The notes: generated from the sequence alone by a model not told the origin. Shown: positions 18,337 to 28,028, counted from the stretch's first letter. The stretch is 64,000 bases of DNA from Alkalihalobacillus deserti (GCF_020734105.1 NZ_JAJAFR010000001.1:310001-374000), one strand, 5' to 3'. Numbers and translations: made by a program.

Positions 18337-21060
18337 ATGACACTAGAAAATGAATTAATCCAAAAAATATTTTATAAGAAGTTTATCAGCAAAGAGGAAC
18401 AGACAGATCGTGTTCAGGTGTTAGCAGAAGCTTCTTTAGACGAATTAAAAAATGAATTACCAGATCTATCATACATTCGTTTTTCGCAAGGTGAGATCTA
18501 TTATAATTATAAAGATTTTGAAGCAGCCATTTTCAAATGGGAAAATATTCACAATGAATTACAACCTTGGGCAAGAAAAAATATCGCTGATTCATACTTT
18601 GAGCTCGGCATGCTTCAAGAAGCTGAAGAGATTTATTTATCAATTGACGCAGACAATTTAACTCTAAAAACGGAAGTGTCTTTACAACTATTCTCGCTTT
18701 ACATGGAACAAGAACAGTTAGATAAATCAGTTGAAGTCATAAAAGAAACGGTTGCAATAAACCCAGACTATCCAAATGTTACAGCGATAGCGAGATCATT
18801 CTTTGAGGAATACCGAGATTATAGCAATGTAATAGAACTAACTGTAAATGAAGCGTTACGTACGGAAAACCTTGATTGGTTTGATGCCCTTAACACTTAT
18901 GTGAATAAAAGGTTAACTAAAACGATCGAACCTGTTTTCTTCAATGAGATACTTAGCAAATTAGCACAAATGGACCAGAAACGATTTGTGCGATTAACTT
19001 TATCTTTTTGGAAAAATTATCAGAACGGGCCATTTTTTTTCGAATGGATCAATCAAGTTAATCAACTTTTTTCAACGATTGAAGTCCTTCAATCAGAAGG
19101 ATGGCAGGATCTATCAAAACAGTTACAAGAGACCTATTTTCAGTTAATTGATGGGACGTATTACATAAGTGAAATAGCGGATGTTATACCTAGCCTTTTA
19201 ACGAACTGGTTGAAAATCACCGATACAAAGGCCGTAACGGCAGCAGCCCTCCTTGCGTGGGAGGAAATTTTCCCATCAAAGTTAAGCCATGTTGTGTTAA
19301 ATGATGCTAAAAACATCATTAATCAATTAGAAATGGAAACAGGTGAACTTCAACAAAGTTTAGAATTATATCAATCTATTGTAAAATGGGCGGAAAATCA
19401 CGAGATAGAAGTTGGAAAGCAAATTAAATGGATGATTGAACAAATCGTGGATACAGATGTAAATCATCTTCTAATCGCTGGAAGCGCCGGAAATGGAAAA
19501 TCATCATTCATCAATTCAATCTTAGGTACATCGATATTAGAAGCATCTTATTCAACAATTGTCATTCAAGATCATCTTGAATTAGAAATTAAGAAAATAA
19601 CCGATTCAAGTGAAGAATTAGGCTTAACATTAGAAGATTTCCAGTCAATTACTGCGTTACGCCGTCAGCCTCATTTAATTGACTTAAAGTTTCCTTCAAT
19701 CTACTTAAGAGAGAATGCTTTAGCATTCATTCATACACCTACCTTGATTGGTGATAGAGAAGGCAAAGAATCATACCTGATTGATTTAGCAGATAGTGTT
19801 TTATTTGTTCTAAGTGCTAATACGCCATTTTTAGATGAAGAGTGTCAAGTGATTATGAATCTCAAACAACAGGAACCGAATTTACCCATTCATTTTATCT
19901 TAAATAAGATAGATGTTCTTAATGAGCAGGAATCAACAAGAATTCTAGAGGAAACTGAGGCTAGGATTCACTGTTACTTCCCAGATGCCAAAGTCGTTGC
20001 TTATTCATCAACTCTGAGTAAGCCACATCAGAAAGATTTATCGGAATTAAAATTGATCTTACCAACTAGAAAGAAAGAACAGTCGAAAAACAAAAAAATA
20101 TTACTCTTTATTCGCAAGACGATTACGTATCTGCTTCAAAAACGACTGGATCTCGAAAATGAATTAATCGAGTCAATACATTGGAATAAAGAAGCAGTAA
20201 CCAAACTAAATGGTGCTATTCATCAATTAAGTGATTTGGAAAAAGAAAAAATTCAAATTATTAAAGAATCCTACCAAGCGGTAAAAAATGAAATGAAAAG
20301 CAATTTACAAAAGGCCATTCCTGAATTACTGAGACAGTGTTCGAATTACGTAACCGAAACGAGCGATTTTCGAAAACTTCACGTTGAACTAAATAAAGAA
20401 ATGAATAAACAAATTCAAAGTTATATTCGGGATTCGCTCCTACCATCTTTTTCAAATTCGATTCAACAATGGCTTGAAGTGTCTAATGTTGAATTTATTC
20501 GAAGTCAATCTTATTTAAAGGAAATGTGTGAGGGGTTTAATGGATTATATCGAAAAGAACGATTTAAATTCAATTGTGATTTTAGAATCCTTGATGATTG
20601 GTATCGCGATATTGATCGGATGGCAAATGGTATCAGTCTAGATGAGGTCAATGTTTTATTAAGACTAACTCCATCGCAGTTGCTGTTGAAAAGTTCTGGG
20701 AAGTTATTTGGAGTCTTACCAATGACTAACTCGATGCTGTTTACCATGTATAAAAAGTTTATAGAAAATGAGAAATATGAACAAGTGACGGAAACAATAG
20801 TGAAACAATTTATGATGCAGTTTGAATTATTTGAACGAGGATTAGAGCGAGATATCTCTATGTCCTTTAGAGAGCCATTCTCTGTCATTGATGAAGCTAT
20901 TAAAGAAGCTGAATTACAAATCGATGACAAGCATAAATCTTTAAATAAATTAAAATCAAATCCGGAAGTATATGTAGATCCATTAACTTTATTTAAAGTG
21001 AAACTTCGTCAATATGAACTACTCGCAAACAGTAAAAAAACACTACACCCTGTAGGCTAA
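18337..21060 (+). CDS. TPR plus dynamin-like GTPase
   Basis: This 907-residue protein has N-terminal TPR-like helical repeats (about 15-150, for example IRFSQGEIYYNYKDFEAAIFKWENI), a further helical region, and a dynamin-type GTPase domain. The P-loop GSAGNGKSS starts near residue 382, FIHTPTLIGDRE stands where the DxPG switch motif is expected, and FILNKIDVL (about 520) gives NKxD. About 300 residues of helical, coiled-coil C-terminus follow. Bacterial dynamins remodel or stabilise membranes; the TPR fusion suggests a protein partner. ATG 18337 is better spaced than ATG 18331 from GGGGAAGGGA. It is monocistronic with its own terminator. I cannot assign a specific family name. Confidence 0.8.
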   Translation: MTLENELIQKIFYKKFISKEEQTDRVQVLAEASLDELKNELPDLSYIRFSQGEIYYNYKDFEAAIFKWENIHNELQPWARKNIADSYFELGMLQEAEEIYLSIDADNLTLKTEVSLQLFSLYMEQEQLDKSVEVIKETVAINPDYPNVTAIARSFFEEYRDYSNVIELTVNEALRTENLDWFDALNTYVNKRLTKTIEPVFFNEILSKLAQMDQKRFVRLTLSFWKNYQNGPFFFEWINQVNQLFSTIEVLQSEGWQDLSKQLQETYFQLIDGTYYISEIADVIPSLLTNWLKITDTKAVTAAALLAWEEIFPSKLSHVVLNDAKNIINQLEMETGELQQSLELYQSIVKWAENHEIEVGKQIKWMIEQIVDTDVNHLLIAGSAGNGKSSFINSILGTSILEASYSTIVIQDHLELEIKKITDSSEELGLTLEDFQSITALRRQPHLIDLKFPSIYLRENALAFIHTPTLIGDREGKESYLIDLADSVLFVLSANTPFLDEECQVIMNLKQQEPNLPIHFILNKIDVLNEQESTRILEETEARIHCYFPDAKVVAYSSTLSKPHQKDLSELKLILPTRKKEQSKNKKILLFIRKTITYLLQKRLDLENELIESIHWNKEAVTKLNGAIHQLSDLEKEKIQIIKESYQAVKNEMKSNLQKAIPELLRQCSNYVTETSDFRKLHVELNKEMNKQIQSYIRDSLLPSFSNSIQQWLEVSNVEFIRSQSYLKEMCEGFNGLYRKERFKFNCDFRILDDWYRDIDRMANGISLDEVNVLLRLTPSQLLLKSSGKLFGVLPMTNSMLFTMYKKFIENEKYEQVTETIVKQFMMQFELFERGLERDISMSFREPFSVIDEAIKEAELQIDDKHKSLNKLKSNPEVYVDPLTLFKVKLRQYELLANSKKTLHPVG

Positions 21061-21070
21061 CAGCTGTCAT

Positions 21071-21112
21071 AAAGAAAACTCATTCACCTTCGGGTTGAAT
21101 GAGTTTTCTTTA
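21071..21112 (+). terminator. Terminator of the dynamin-like gene
   Basis: AAAGAAAACTCATTCA pairs with TGAATGAGTTTTCTTT around a CCTTCGGG loop. Confidence 0.92.
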
Positions 21113-21271
21113 TTAAATATATTATTCAATATTTCACAATGCTCTCTCTGTTAGTAAGCACTATATTTTAATTGAGATTCTCTAAAACGGAGTTCATATG
21201 TATTTTATTAGGAGGTCATTGTAGCAATGTTTTAGTTAATTTTAATTACTATTTTAAAAAAATTCTAGAAG

Positions 21272-21300
21272 ACCCCCTTAAAAATAAGAGTGTGTGCGTA
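21272..21300 (+). promoter_or_regulatory. Putative sigma-I promoter
   Basis: ACCCCC (21272-21277) and CGTA (21297-21300) are separated by 19 bases. These match the -35 ACCCCC and -10 CGWA elements described for SigI-dependent promoters. The site is 60 bases upstream of an operon that ends with sigI-rsgI, as expected for autoregulation. Confidence 0.6.
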
Positions 21301-21359
21301 TAGAATAGAGATCGGGTTTTTAAGTTAATTTATGTACATGACAAGTGAGGTGGTCACCA

Positions 21360-21842
21360 TTGTTAAAAACGCGATTATTTTCATTATGTATTGCATTAAC
21401 GCTGTTCGTTGCCGCTGGATGTGAAGCAACACAGGCTGAAGTATCAGAGAAAGCGGTAATCTATGAGAATGAAGAAGCAGGGATCCAAATCTTTGAATCA
21501 GGCAATTGGACTTTAGATGCAGAAGTCTCTACTGAACCGTTAAATGCAACGTTTAAACAAGATGATATGCGTGTAATTGTCTCGGTTATTCCGAGTGTTA
21601 AAACGCTTGATCAGATTAAAACGGAACTTAATTTAGATGGAGATTTTATTGAAATGATTGATGAAACAAAGGAAAGTTTAGCATTTAAACTTAATCAAAC
21701 CGAAAACACGCGTTCAGATCTTTTTATCGAGGCGTCCGAAGATAAAACACTTGTCCTGACCTTTTTTACACCTGTAAAAGAATACCAAACTAATCTCAAG
21801 AAAATAGAAGAATTTAGGAAGAGTATTTCACCATTATACTAG
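21360..21842 (+). CDS. Predicted lipoprotein upstream of sigI
   Basis: The 160-residue protein has a lipoprotein signal peptide with lipobox VAAGC (cysteine near residue 21). The rest is a small soluble domain of unknown family exposed outside the membrane. I chose TTG 21360, seven bases after GAGGTGG; GTG 21345 lies on that site. It is first in a probable operon with a coiled-coil secreted protein and sigI-rsgI, so it may belong to the cell-envelope or heat response of SigI. Confidence 0.78.
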   Translation: MLKTRLFSLCIALTLFVAAGCEATQAEVSEKAVIYENEEAGIQIFESGNWTLDAEVSTEPLNATFKQDDMRVIVSVIPSVKTLDQIKTELNLDGDFIEMIDETKESLAFKLNQTENTRSDLFIEASEDKTLVLTFFTPVKEYQTNLKKIEEFRKSISPLY

Positions 21843-21856
21843 AAAGGAAGATAGTT

Positions 21857-22672
21857 ATGAAAAAGGTTGTAGCACTTTTAGTAGTGGGTTCACTATTCAT
21901 TGCACAAACGGCATATGCAAGCGAGGTTACGATTGCTGTTGAAAAAACGATACATACAAACGAATTAAATATGACCGAAGCGGAGGGAGTCTCTGTTGAT
22001 CCGGAACTAATTGGATTTGTCGATGTTTTTCAAGAAGTAGCAGTCGAGTTATCAGAGACAGAGAAAGATAAATTAAAGCTTCTAGTTAATTTTATCGCTC
22101 AAACAAATAAGAGACTAGAAACTCTTCTTACAGAAGAGAAATTCGACGATGCTTCTATTATGCTTGAAAATTACAATGCTGATATTGATAAAGTCCAAGA
22201 GCTCCTTGCTAGATCTAGCATCGCTGAAGTTGAAGAGGAACTAGAAGTAGTTGAAGAAATCGAAGAAATATTCGTAGAAAAAACATCGATGCGTAGTGTG
22301 AACCTACAAGAGTTACTTAACCGAGAAGATCTTCCGGCTCCTGCATTAGCAGGGATTGAGAAGGCACTAAAAAATCAAAAGCGAGCAGAGGAAAAGCATC
22401 AACTGGCTCAAGAAAGAAAGGCACAACGTAAAGCATTAAAAGCAGAACAGAAAACAGTGAAACAGGAAAATGAAGAGGATGAAGTAGTAAAAACAGGAGA
22501 AGAGGAAGAGCTAGCTTCTTCTACACCTGTTCAGAAGCAAAATGGAAAACCTGAAAAAGCTCAAAAAGCTCAAGATAAAGCAACAAAGCAAGCTGAAAAA
22601 GGAAAAGAAAGAGCTGAAAAAGCACAGCAAAAGGCTAGCGAACGAGGTCAAGGGAATAACGGAAAAAATTAA
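21857..22672 (+). CDS. Secreted DUF5667-like coiled-coil protein
   Basis: The 271-residue protein has a signal peptide (about 1-22, ending AYA-S), a helical domain from about 45 to 190 resembling DUF5667 (including VDPELIGFVDVFQEVAVELSETEKDKLKLL) and a long charged tail rich in K, E, Q and A (about 190-271). Such proteins are often encoded beside sigI/rsgI. Function unknown; probably acts at the wall or outside the cell. ATG 21857 has AAAGGAAG upstream. Confidence 0.8.
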   Translation: MKKVVALLVVGSLFIAQTAYASEVTIAVEKTIHTNELNMTEAEGVSVDPELIGFVDVFQEVAVELSETEKDKLKLLVNFIAQTNKRLETLLTEEKFDDASIMLENYNADIDKVQELLARSSIAEVEEELEVVEEIEEIFVEKTSMRSVNLQELLNREDLPAPALAGIEKALKNQKRAEEKHQLAQERKAQRKALKAEQKTVKQENEEDEVVKTGEEEELASSTPVQKQNGKPEKAQKAQDKATKQAEKGKERAEKAQQKASERGQGNNGKN

Positions 22673-22815
22673 TAAAATTTACTTTTCAAGCAAGTCATTA
22701 AAGAGTATTAGAAGATGGGTAGCAATTACTAGCAGTTGTTACCTATTCTCTAGAGTTCTTGAACGTGCTATCTTAGATAGATCAATATAAAAGGTCACTA
22801 AGTAGGTGTCAATAG

Positions 22816-23526
22816 ATGAAATCAGTTGATTTACAAGATATTAAACAAATTAAAAGTGGAGATGAAGTAGCGCGCGAACGAGTTATCCAACATTACAAAC
22901 CATATATGATCAATGTCGCTGGACACGTTACTCGTAAGTTTGTCTCTTGGAGTGATGAAGAATCTAGTATTGCCTTATTAGCTTTTAATAAAGCGCTTGA
23001 TACATTTGATGAAACGGCTGGACGTCAGTTTTTAAACTATGTGTATTTGTTAATAAAAAGAGATTTAGTCGATTTCTATAGAAAAGAGAAAAAGGAAACT
23101 CACTTGTCACTTCATTCAACAAATGAAGATACAGAAATAATCTTTGAACAAGAAAGTGAGCAGTCATTGGAGCAGTATGAAAAACAAGTTCAAACAACAG
23201 AGCTGGTTGAGGAAATACTAGAATTAGATGCAGTTCTGAATCAGTATCAAATCTCATTTGAGGAACTAGAACAGTATTCACCCAAACATAAAGATACACG
23301 AATTACTCTGTTTGACCTCGCTGCGTTGGTGGCAGCAGATCTTGAATGTGTTGAATTATTATATCGTAAAAAGAAATTGCCTATTTCAGCTATGGTGAAG
23401 AAGTACAGTCTCAAGAAGAAGACACTTGAACGTCATCGCAAATATCTAATTACATTAATCATACTCACACTGAATCCACAATGGGAACAGCTTTCGCAAT
23501 TTGTGAAAAAGGAGGGAAGATCATGA
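22816..23526 (+). CDS. sigI: RNA polymerase sigma-I factor
   Basis: The 236-residue sigma factor has SigI-type region 2 (RERVIQHYKPYMINVAGHVT, SDEESSIALLAFNKALDTFD, QFLNYVYLLIKRDLVDFYRK) and a C-terminal DNA-binding region with KKKTLERHRKYLITLIILT. SigI governs heat and cell-wall responses in Bacillus. It overlaps rsgI by four bases (ATGA), so the anti-sigma factor is translationally coupled. Confidence 0.94.
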   Translation: MKSVDLQDIKQIKSGDEVARERVIQHYKPYMINVAGHVTRKFVSWSDEESSIALLAFNKALDTFDETAGRQFLNYVYLLIKRDLVDFYRKEKKETHLSLHSTNEDTEIIFEQESEQSLEQYEKQVQTTELVEEILELDAVLNQYQISFEELEQYSPKHKDTRITLFDLAALVAADLECVELLYRKKKLPISAMVKKYSLKKKTLERHRKYLITLIILTLNPQWEQLSQFVKKEGRS

Positions 23527-24593
23527 ACAGGAAAACGATAAATGGCACTGTATTGAAAGTGACGGAAACGAAAATCGTCTTGTTAACAAAGGAAGGAACA
23601 TTTAAAAATGTCCCTAAGCCCTCAACTGAAATACCTTTGATTGGGCAAGCATATTCTTATAGAGAAAACAAAAAAATAAATAACCGATTGCTACAGTATG
23701 GAGCGATGGCAGTTGCGCTATTATTCCTTATCTTCACTTCTTTCACATTTCCATTTGGTGGTAGTGCAGAAGAAGCCTTTATTGTAACCATTGATATTAA
23801 TCCTAGTATTGAAGTGACCACAGATGATCAATATCACGTCATTCGGGCTGAAGGCTTAAACGAAGATGGACAAAAAATCCTAGCCGCGCTTCAACTAGAA
23901 AAAAATTTATCAGATGCCATCCAGCAAATCATGGAAGAGACGATTAGAAATGGTTTTGTTCAGGTAGAAGAACCGCTTATTGCGACATCAGTTGTTCCTT
24001 TAGAAAAGGATTCAGAAGAAGTGATCTCTATTCTAGAACAAGCGATTCATATTTCTCTTGAAGAGCATCAGATTGTTTCGAAGGTGATCGTTTCAAATGA
24101 GGAAAAGGAATTATATGAAGAAGCGAAGGAACATGATCTCTCAGTAAATTACTATAAAGAATTTAAAGTATTAGAAGCTAGCGGAATCGTCAAAAAGCAA
24201 AATGAGATTAAAGGAAAGACGCTTGCAGAACTTAAGCGAATGGAAAACAAAGAACGAAAAGAAGATAAGCAAAAGGGTGCAGCTGATCAAATTCCTAAGA
24301 AGAATACTCCAGCAGTAGAACGGTCAAATTCTGACCACCAAAAGAAGAATAAAGAAACTAAGCCAGCAGCAGATAACAATAAGAATCAGTCTGAACATAA
24401 AGTTAAACAGAAAGAAAATGTGAAACGATCAACTTCACCAGATAAAAAGAAAGACACTAATAACGCTCAACAAGGAAATAAAGAGCAAGGTCCAGACCAA
24501 AAGGGAAAATCGAGTAATAGCGATAGGAATAACAGTAATAGTAATAGTAGTAATAATAATAATAAATCTAGCGAACATGGTGCTCGTAATTAG
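23523..24593 (+). CDS. rsgI: Anti-sigma-I factor RsgI
   Basis: The 356-residue membrane protein has an N-terminal cytoplasmic RsgI_N domain (about 1-50, NGTVLKVTETKIVLLTKEGTF) that holds SigI, one membrane segment (about 57-78), an extracellular domain beginning FIVTIDINPSIEVTTD and a long N/K/S-rich low-complexity tail (from about 245). The start is the ATG overlapping the sigI stop. No carbohydrate-binding module is visible, so it is the Bacillus-type RsgI rather than the clostridial cellulosome type. Confidence 0.92.
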   Translation: MNRKTINGTVLKVTETKIVLLTKEGTFKNVPKPSTEIPLIGQAYSYRENKKINNRLLQYGAMAVALLFLIFTSFTFPFGGSAEEAFIVTIDINPSIEVTTDDQYHVIRAEGLNEDGQKILAALQLEKNLSDAIQQIMEETIRNGFVQVEEPLIATSVVPLEKDSEEVISILEQAIHISLEEHQIVSKVIVSNEEKELYEEAKEHDLSVNYYKEFKVLEASGIVKKQNEIKGKTLAELKRMENKERKEDKQKGAADQIPKKNTPAVERSNSDHQKKNKETKPAADNNKNQSEHKVKQKENVKRSTSPDKKKDTNNAQQGNKEQGPDQKGKSSNSDRNNSNSNSSNNNNKSSEHGARN

Positions 24594-24613
24594 TGTTAAT
24601 GTCTCAAAAATAT

Positions 24614-24654
24614 AAAAGGAGTGCTAACTCAGTCAGTTAGCACTCCTTTTATAC
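24614..24654 (+). terminator. sigI-rsgI terminator
   Basis: Perfect 16-bp stem AAAAGGAGTGCTAACT/AGTTAGCACTCCTTTT with a five-base loop; the right arm supplies the T tract. Confidence 0.95.
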
Positions 24655-24742
24655 ATGTAAGAAAAAAAGAGCGAATTAGAATAACGCATGACGTTAAATT
24701 TAGACAACAAAAGGCTCAGGGGAAGTTCAAAGATATGGAAAG

Positions 24743-25396
24743 TTATTCAGCGCTATTGCCGATCTCTTCAATCTTCTCAGACGGATAAAGCATTACCCTC
24801 TTCACATTCAATTGTGCTACTTTAAACATTGCATGTGCAACCGTAATACTTTGAATGGCTTTGTATTTTTTTAATGGACCTACAAAGATAAAAGGAAAAA
24901 CGGAAAATAGGACTTCAGCGCTTTTTTCTCCAAGTCTGAATTCTTCGCGATTTCCTAGGAGAAGGGATGGTCGAAAAATAGAAACGGAATCAAAGCAAAT
25001 CTTTCTGACATCGTTCTCCAATTCTCCTTTTATTCTTGAGTAGAAGATGGGTGATTGAGCGTTTGCATTAAGAGAACTTACAAAAAGAAATTGCTTAGCT
25101 CCCATTTTTTTAGTGAGTTTTGCAATCGTAAGTGGGTAAATCACATCAACTTTTCGCATCGCTTTTTTTGATTGAGTTTTTTTATCGTGGTGCATAGGCA
25201 ACTAAAGACATCAGCTACGCGTAAGTCAACTACAGTGTCGTCTATTAAAATCGATGACTTTTTCTTCTAGTTTAAAATTTGCTATTCCTAGTGGTTGTCG
25301 AACGAGTACGACCACTTTTTTATATTCCGGTTGCTCAAGTAAAATGCTTAATAATTTACTTCCAATTAGCCCTCCTAGGTGACGGAATATTTGCAT
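24743..25396 (-). pseudogene. NAD(P)-binding epimerase/oxidoreductase, frameshifted
   Basis: Minus-strand remains of a Rossmann-fold HTATIP2/YbjT-like oxidoreductase. The N-terminal piece (25396 down to about 25245) reads GLIGSKLLSILLEQPEYKKV then ends in stops. A frame change restores DTVVDLRVADVFSCL. A second change at a seven-A run near 25180-25187 gives the long C-terminal piece with FLFVSSLNAN and YSRIKGELENDV (catalytic YxxxK). The N-terminal GxxGxxG is shortened. Two frameshifts make it a pseudogene. Confidence 0.85.
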
Positions 25397-25577
25397 TATA
25401 TTACCTAAAGTGAAAAAATAAAGCTGATTAGTTAGAGGCTTAAAAGTAGCTATTCGACTTGTTAGTCTGTCTAGGGTATTTTTTATATTTGGACTTTCTC
25501 GAAAAACGAGGTAGTGAGCAAAAATGAAAGGGATCTGTTAAAATGATAATAAACTAATGATAATGAGGAGTGTTTTA

Positions 25578-26321
25578 ATGATAGAGAAAAAAGATATTAA
25601 ATTGATAGCGGTCGATATGGATGGAACGCTCTTAAATAACGAACACTTGATTTCTAATGAGAACAGAAAAGCGATTAAAGAAGCTGAAGAAACAGGAATT
25701 CACGTTGTCATTAGTACGGGACGGACAAGAATAACTTGTGATGATTTGGTAAATTCATTAGGGCTTCACGCCCATTTAATAACCGTGAATGGGAGCGAGA
25801 TTTGGGACGAGCAAAGAGAGTTAGTTGAAAGACAGTTACTTGAACTCAAACACATTGAACAGATGTGGGGACTTAAACAAAAACATCAAACAACTTGTTG
25901 GGCAGCAACAGTTAATCAAGTGATAAGAGAAGATTTTCCAAAAGATATTTCTACACATGAATGGATGAAGTTTGGTTTTGATGTAAAGGACGATGACGTG
26001 CGACAATTGATTTTAGCAGAGTTAAAGGAAAACCCAGCTCTTGAAATAACCAATTCTAGTCCGACCAATCTTGAGATCAATGCAGCAGGAGTTAACAAAG
26101 CAAAAGCGTTAGAAAAAGTGTGCAATAGACTAGGCATCACGATGGACAATGTATTAGCGTTGGGTGATAGTCTTAATGACTTAGCGATGATTACCGAAGC
26201 TGGTATTGGTGTTGCTATGGGAAATGCTCAGCCTTTTGTGAAAGAATCAGCAGACTGGGTGACGTCATCTAATATAGAGGATGGAGTAGCGGTAGCTATT
26301 CGTAAATGGGCGCTAAAATAA
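25578..26321 (+). CDS. Cof-type HAD phosphatase
   Basis: This 247-residue HAD-superfamily phosphatase has DMDGTLLN (nucleophile Asp), STGR, a Lys in VNKAKALEKV and LGDSLNDLAM. Members dephosphorylate sugar phosphates, FMN or pyridoxal phosphate; the substrate cannot be read from sequence. ATG 25578 follows TGAGGAGTG. Confidence 0.9.
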   Translation: MIEKKDIKLIAVDMDGTLLNNEHLISNENRKAIKEAEETGIHVVISTGRTRITCDDLVNSLGLHAHLITVNGSEIWDEQRELVERQLLELKHIEQMWGLKQKHQTTCWAATVNQVIREDFPKDISTHEWMKFGFDVKDDDVRQLILAELKENPALEITNSSPTNLEINAAGVNKAKALEKVCNRLGITMDNVLALGDSLNDLAMITEAGIGVAMGNAQPFVKESADWVTSSNIEDGVAVAIRKWALK

Positions 26322-26601
26322 AGGCTAAATCGGACGATTTTAGAGCCACTATTTAGGTGAGCTCATTATTTGAGTTTTATTTTGCAAATATGTTTATGGT
26401 ATTTGTTTTTTTACTGGTGCCTAGTATTGACATTTTTCCTTAAGAAACAACAAAAGTTGAATATGAATAAGTTGGTATAAATTTTATTATGAGTAAATAA
26501 TCTAATGGAAGAAGCTAGTTTAAAGGTGTTGAAAATATAAAGAGTCGTAAGAATGCTTTGAGGAACAAGGTAAGAAATGATAATAACAAAGGAGGTAACG
26601 G

Positions 26602-26790
26602 ATGGACTATCTCATGTTTTGTGACCATTGTGGAATGCCTAAACCAATAGAAGAACACATCATGAGGGAGTATTTTTGGATAGCGAATCAAGTGTATTGT
26701 AACAATTGCGAACGATCAAATAATATACCGAAATATTTACAATCATTAGCTTTAGATAGTAGAAAAAGTCGTTATGGTAGTAACGATTAA
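26602..26790 (+). CDS. Small zinc-ribbon-like protein, 62 residues
   Basis: It has two CxxC pairs (CDHCG near residue 7 and CNNC near residue 33) spaced for a zinc ribbon or rubredoxin-like knuckle. A near-perfect AAAGGAGGT lies five bases before ATG 26602, so it is likely expressed. The product is unrecognised. It is followed by a hairpin at about 26883-26917. Confidence 0.72.
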   Translation: MDYLMFCDHCGMPKPIEEHIMREYFWIANQVYCNNCERSNNIPKYLQSLALDSRKSRYGSND

Positions 26791-26882
26791 TGATGTTGAG
26801 TTTGAAGTTGATATTTTGAGGACAAGTGAAATAGGGCTGGATAATAATGTATATATCTTCTATCAAAGCTCTCACATCTTGG

Positions 26883-26918
26883 AGTCTGTTCGATATTAGA
26901 TCGGATAGACTTTTTTAT
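26883..26918 (+). terminator. Intrinsic terminator
   Basis: AGTCTGTTCGAT and ATCGGATAGACT form an imperfect stem followed by T6. Confidence 0.78.
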
Positions 26919-26984
26919 TTTGTTTATTTTTAAGAGAAAATGGGAAACTAATAATTAAGCTTTTTCAGAGGAGGACTAAACGAT

Positions 26985-27068
26985 ATGACTAGACTCTTTC
27001 GGTTAATTAAATGGGGATTTGTCATCTATCCCGTAATTAGAAAAATGATGGCGAAAAGACGACTTTAA
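26985..27068 (+). CDS. 27-residue basic hydrophobic peptide
   Basis: A short open frame begins at ATG 26985 with AGAGGAGGA ideally placed upstream. It encodes a peptide with one hydrophobic patch (LIKWGFVIYPVI) and a basic tail (RKMMAKRRL). The strong ribosome site argues for real translation. I do not know the family; it would sit at the membrane. Confidence 0.55.
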   Translation: MTRLFRLIKWGFVIYPVIRKMMAKRRL

Positions 27069-27095
27069 GACTGTTTTTATCAATAAGGATAGAAA

Positions 27096-27131
27096 AGAAC
27101 CAATTAGCTACAAGCGTAATTAGTTCTCCTG
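27096..27131 (-). terminator. Terminator of the LysM/3D gene (minus strand)
   Basis: On the minus strand GAACTAATTA and TAATTGGTTC form a stem followed by a CTTTTCT tract just past the stop. Confidence 0.6.
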
Positions 27132-27139
27132 AAATATTT

Positions 27140-27949
27140 CTATTTAAATACAGTGACTTTCACGTCTCGAACACCCCAGTTGTTGGCATCCTGTTTATTA
27201 GGTATGAAGAGGTCAATTTTATTTCCAACAATCGCTCCACCGGTGTCTCCAGCAATGGCATGGCCATAGCCTTCAACATAGACTTTTGAACCTAGTGGAA
27301 TAACAGAAGGATCCACGGAAATAACCTTCTTGTTAGGGTTGTTGATTAAGTTAATACCTGTCGCTGTAACACCTGAACAGCCACTACATGAAGCTGTATA
27401 TGCGGTTGCTGACATCGTAAGCTCCTGAGTTACGGCTTCTTTACTAGGCTCGGCTACTTCTGTTGCAGGTTCTTGCTGTTGTGATGGTTCTTCGGTTGTT
27501 TTTTTGGCAGAAGAAACTGCTTTTGTACTTTTGACTTCTACTTGTTCTTCTTTTGTTGTTACAGAAGCAACCGAGGGCTTTCCGTTTATGTAGATGTCTA
27601 GACTCTGGCCTGTAACAATTAATTCAGGATTATCAATTTGGTTCCAATCTTGAATCATCTTCCATGTAACGCCTTCAAATTTTGCAGCAATACCTAATAG
27701 AGTATCTCCTGTTTGCACTTGATACGTTTCTGTAGCAGCTATTTTCAAACGATCATCTGGAAAAATAAGGTTGCTAGATAGTTCGTTCCATTCTTTTAAT
27801 TCTTCTACTGATAAATGATGTTTATTAGCTATTCCCCACAATGTATCTCCTTTTTGAACAGTAACTTCTTCGGCTGACGCGCTAAAACCAAAACCTAATA
27901 TTCCTGTAAGGGCTGCAACGGTTACTAGTGATCTAATGCTTTTCTTCAT
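27140..27949 (-). CDS. Secreted LysM-LysM-3D cell-wall protein (YocH type)
   Basis: The 269-residue secreted protein has a signal peptide (about 1-25), two LysM domains (VQKGDTLWGIANKHH and VQTGDTLLGIAAKFE), a Thr/Ser/Glu linker, and a C-terminal 3D domain (SVDPSVIPLGSKVYV, GDTGGAIVGNKIDLF) with the three catalytic-type aspartates. YocH-like proteins bind and probably cleave peptidoglycan. The minus-strand ATG at 27949 follows GGAGGTATCAC; an upstream in-frame start at 27982 is unnecessary. A WalR box lies upstream, as for yocH. Confidence 0.92.
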   Translation of the reverse strand: MKKSIRSLVTVAALTGILGFGFSASAEEVTVQKGDTLWGIANKHHLSVEELKEWNELSSNLIFPDDRLKIAATETYQVQTGDTLLGIAAKFEGVTWKMIQDWNQIDNPELIVTGQSLDIYINGKPSVASVTTKEEQVEVKSTKAVSSAKKTTEEPSQQQEPATEVAEPSKEAVTQELTMSATAYTASCSGCSGVTATGINLINNPNKKVISVDPSVIPLGSKVYVEGYGHAIAGDTGGAIVGNKIDLFIPNKQDANNWGVRDVKVTVFK

Positions 27950-28028
27950 GTGATACCTCCAAAATATGTTGTAACTCCTCAAGCGATTTCACTATAACAC
28001 GTTTTTTTATGAGGCAAAGAACAGGCTC

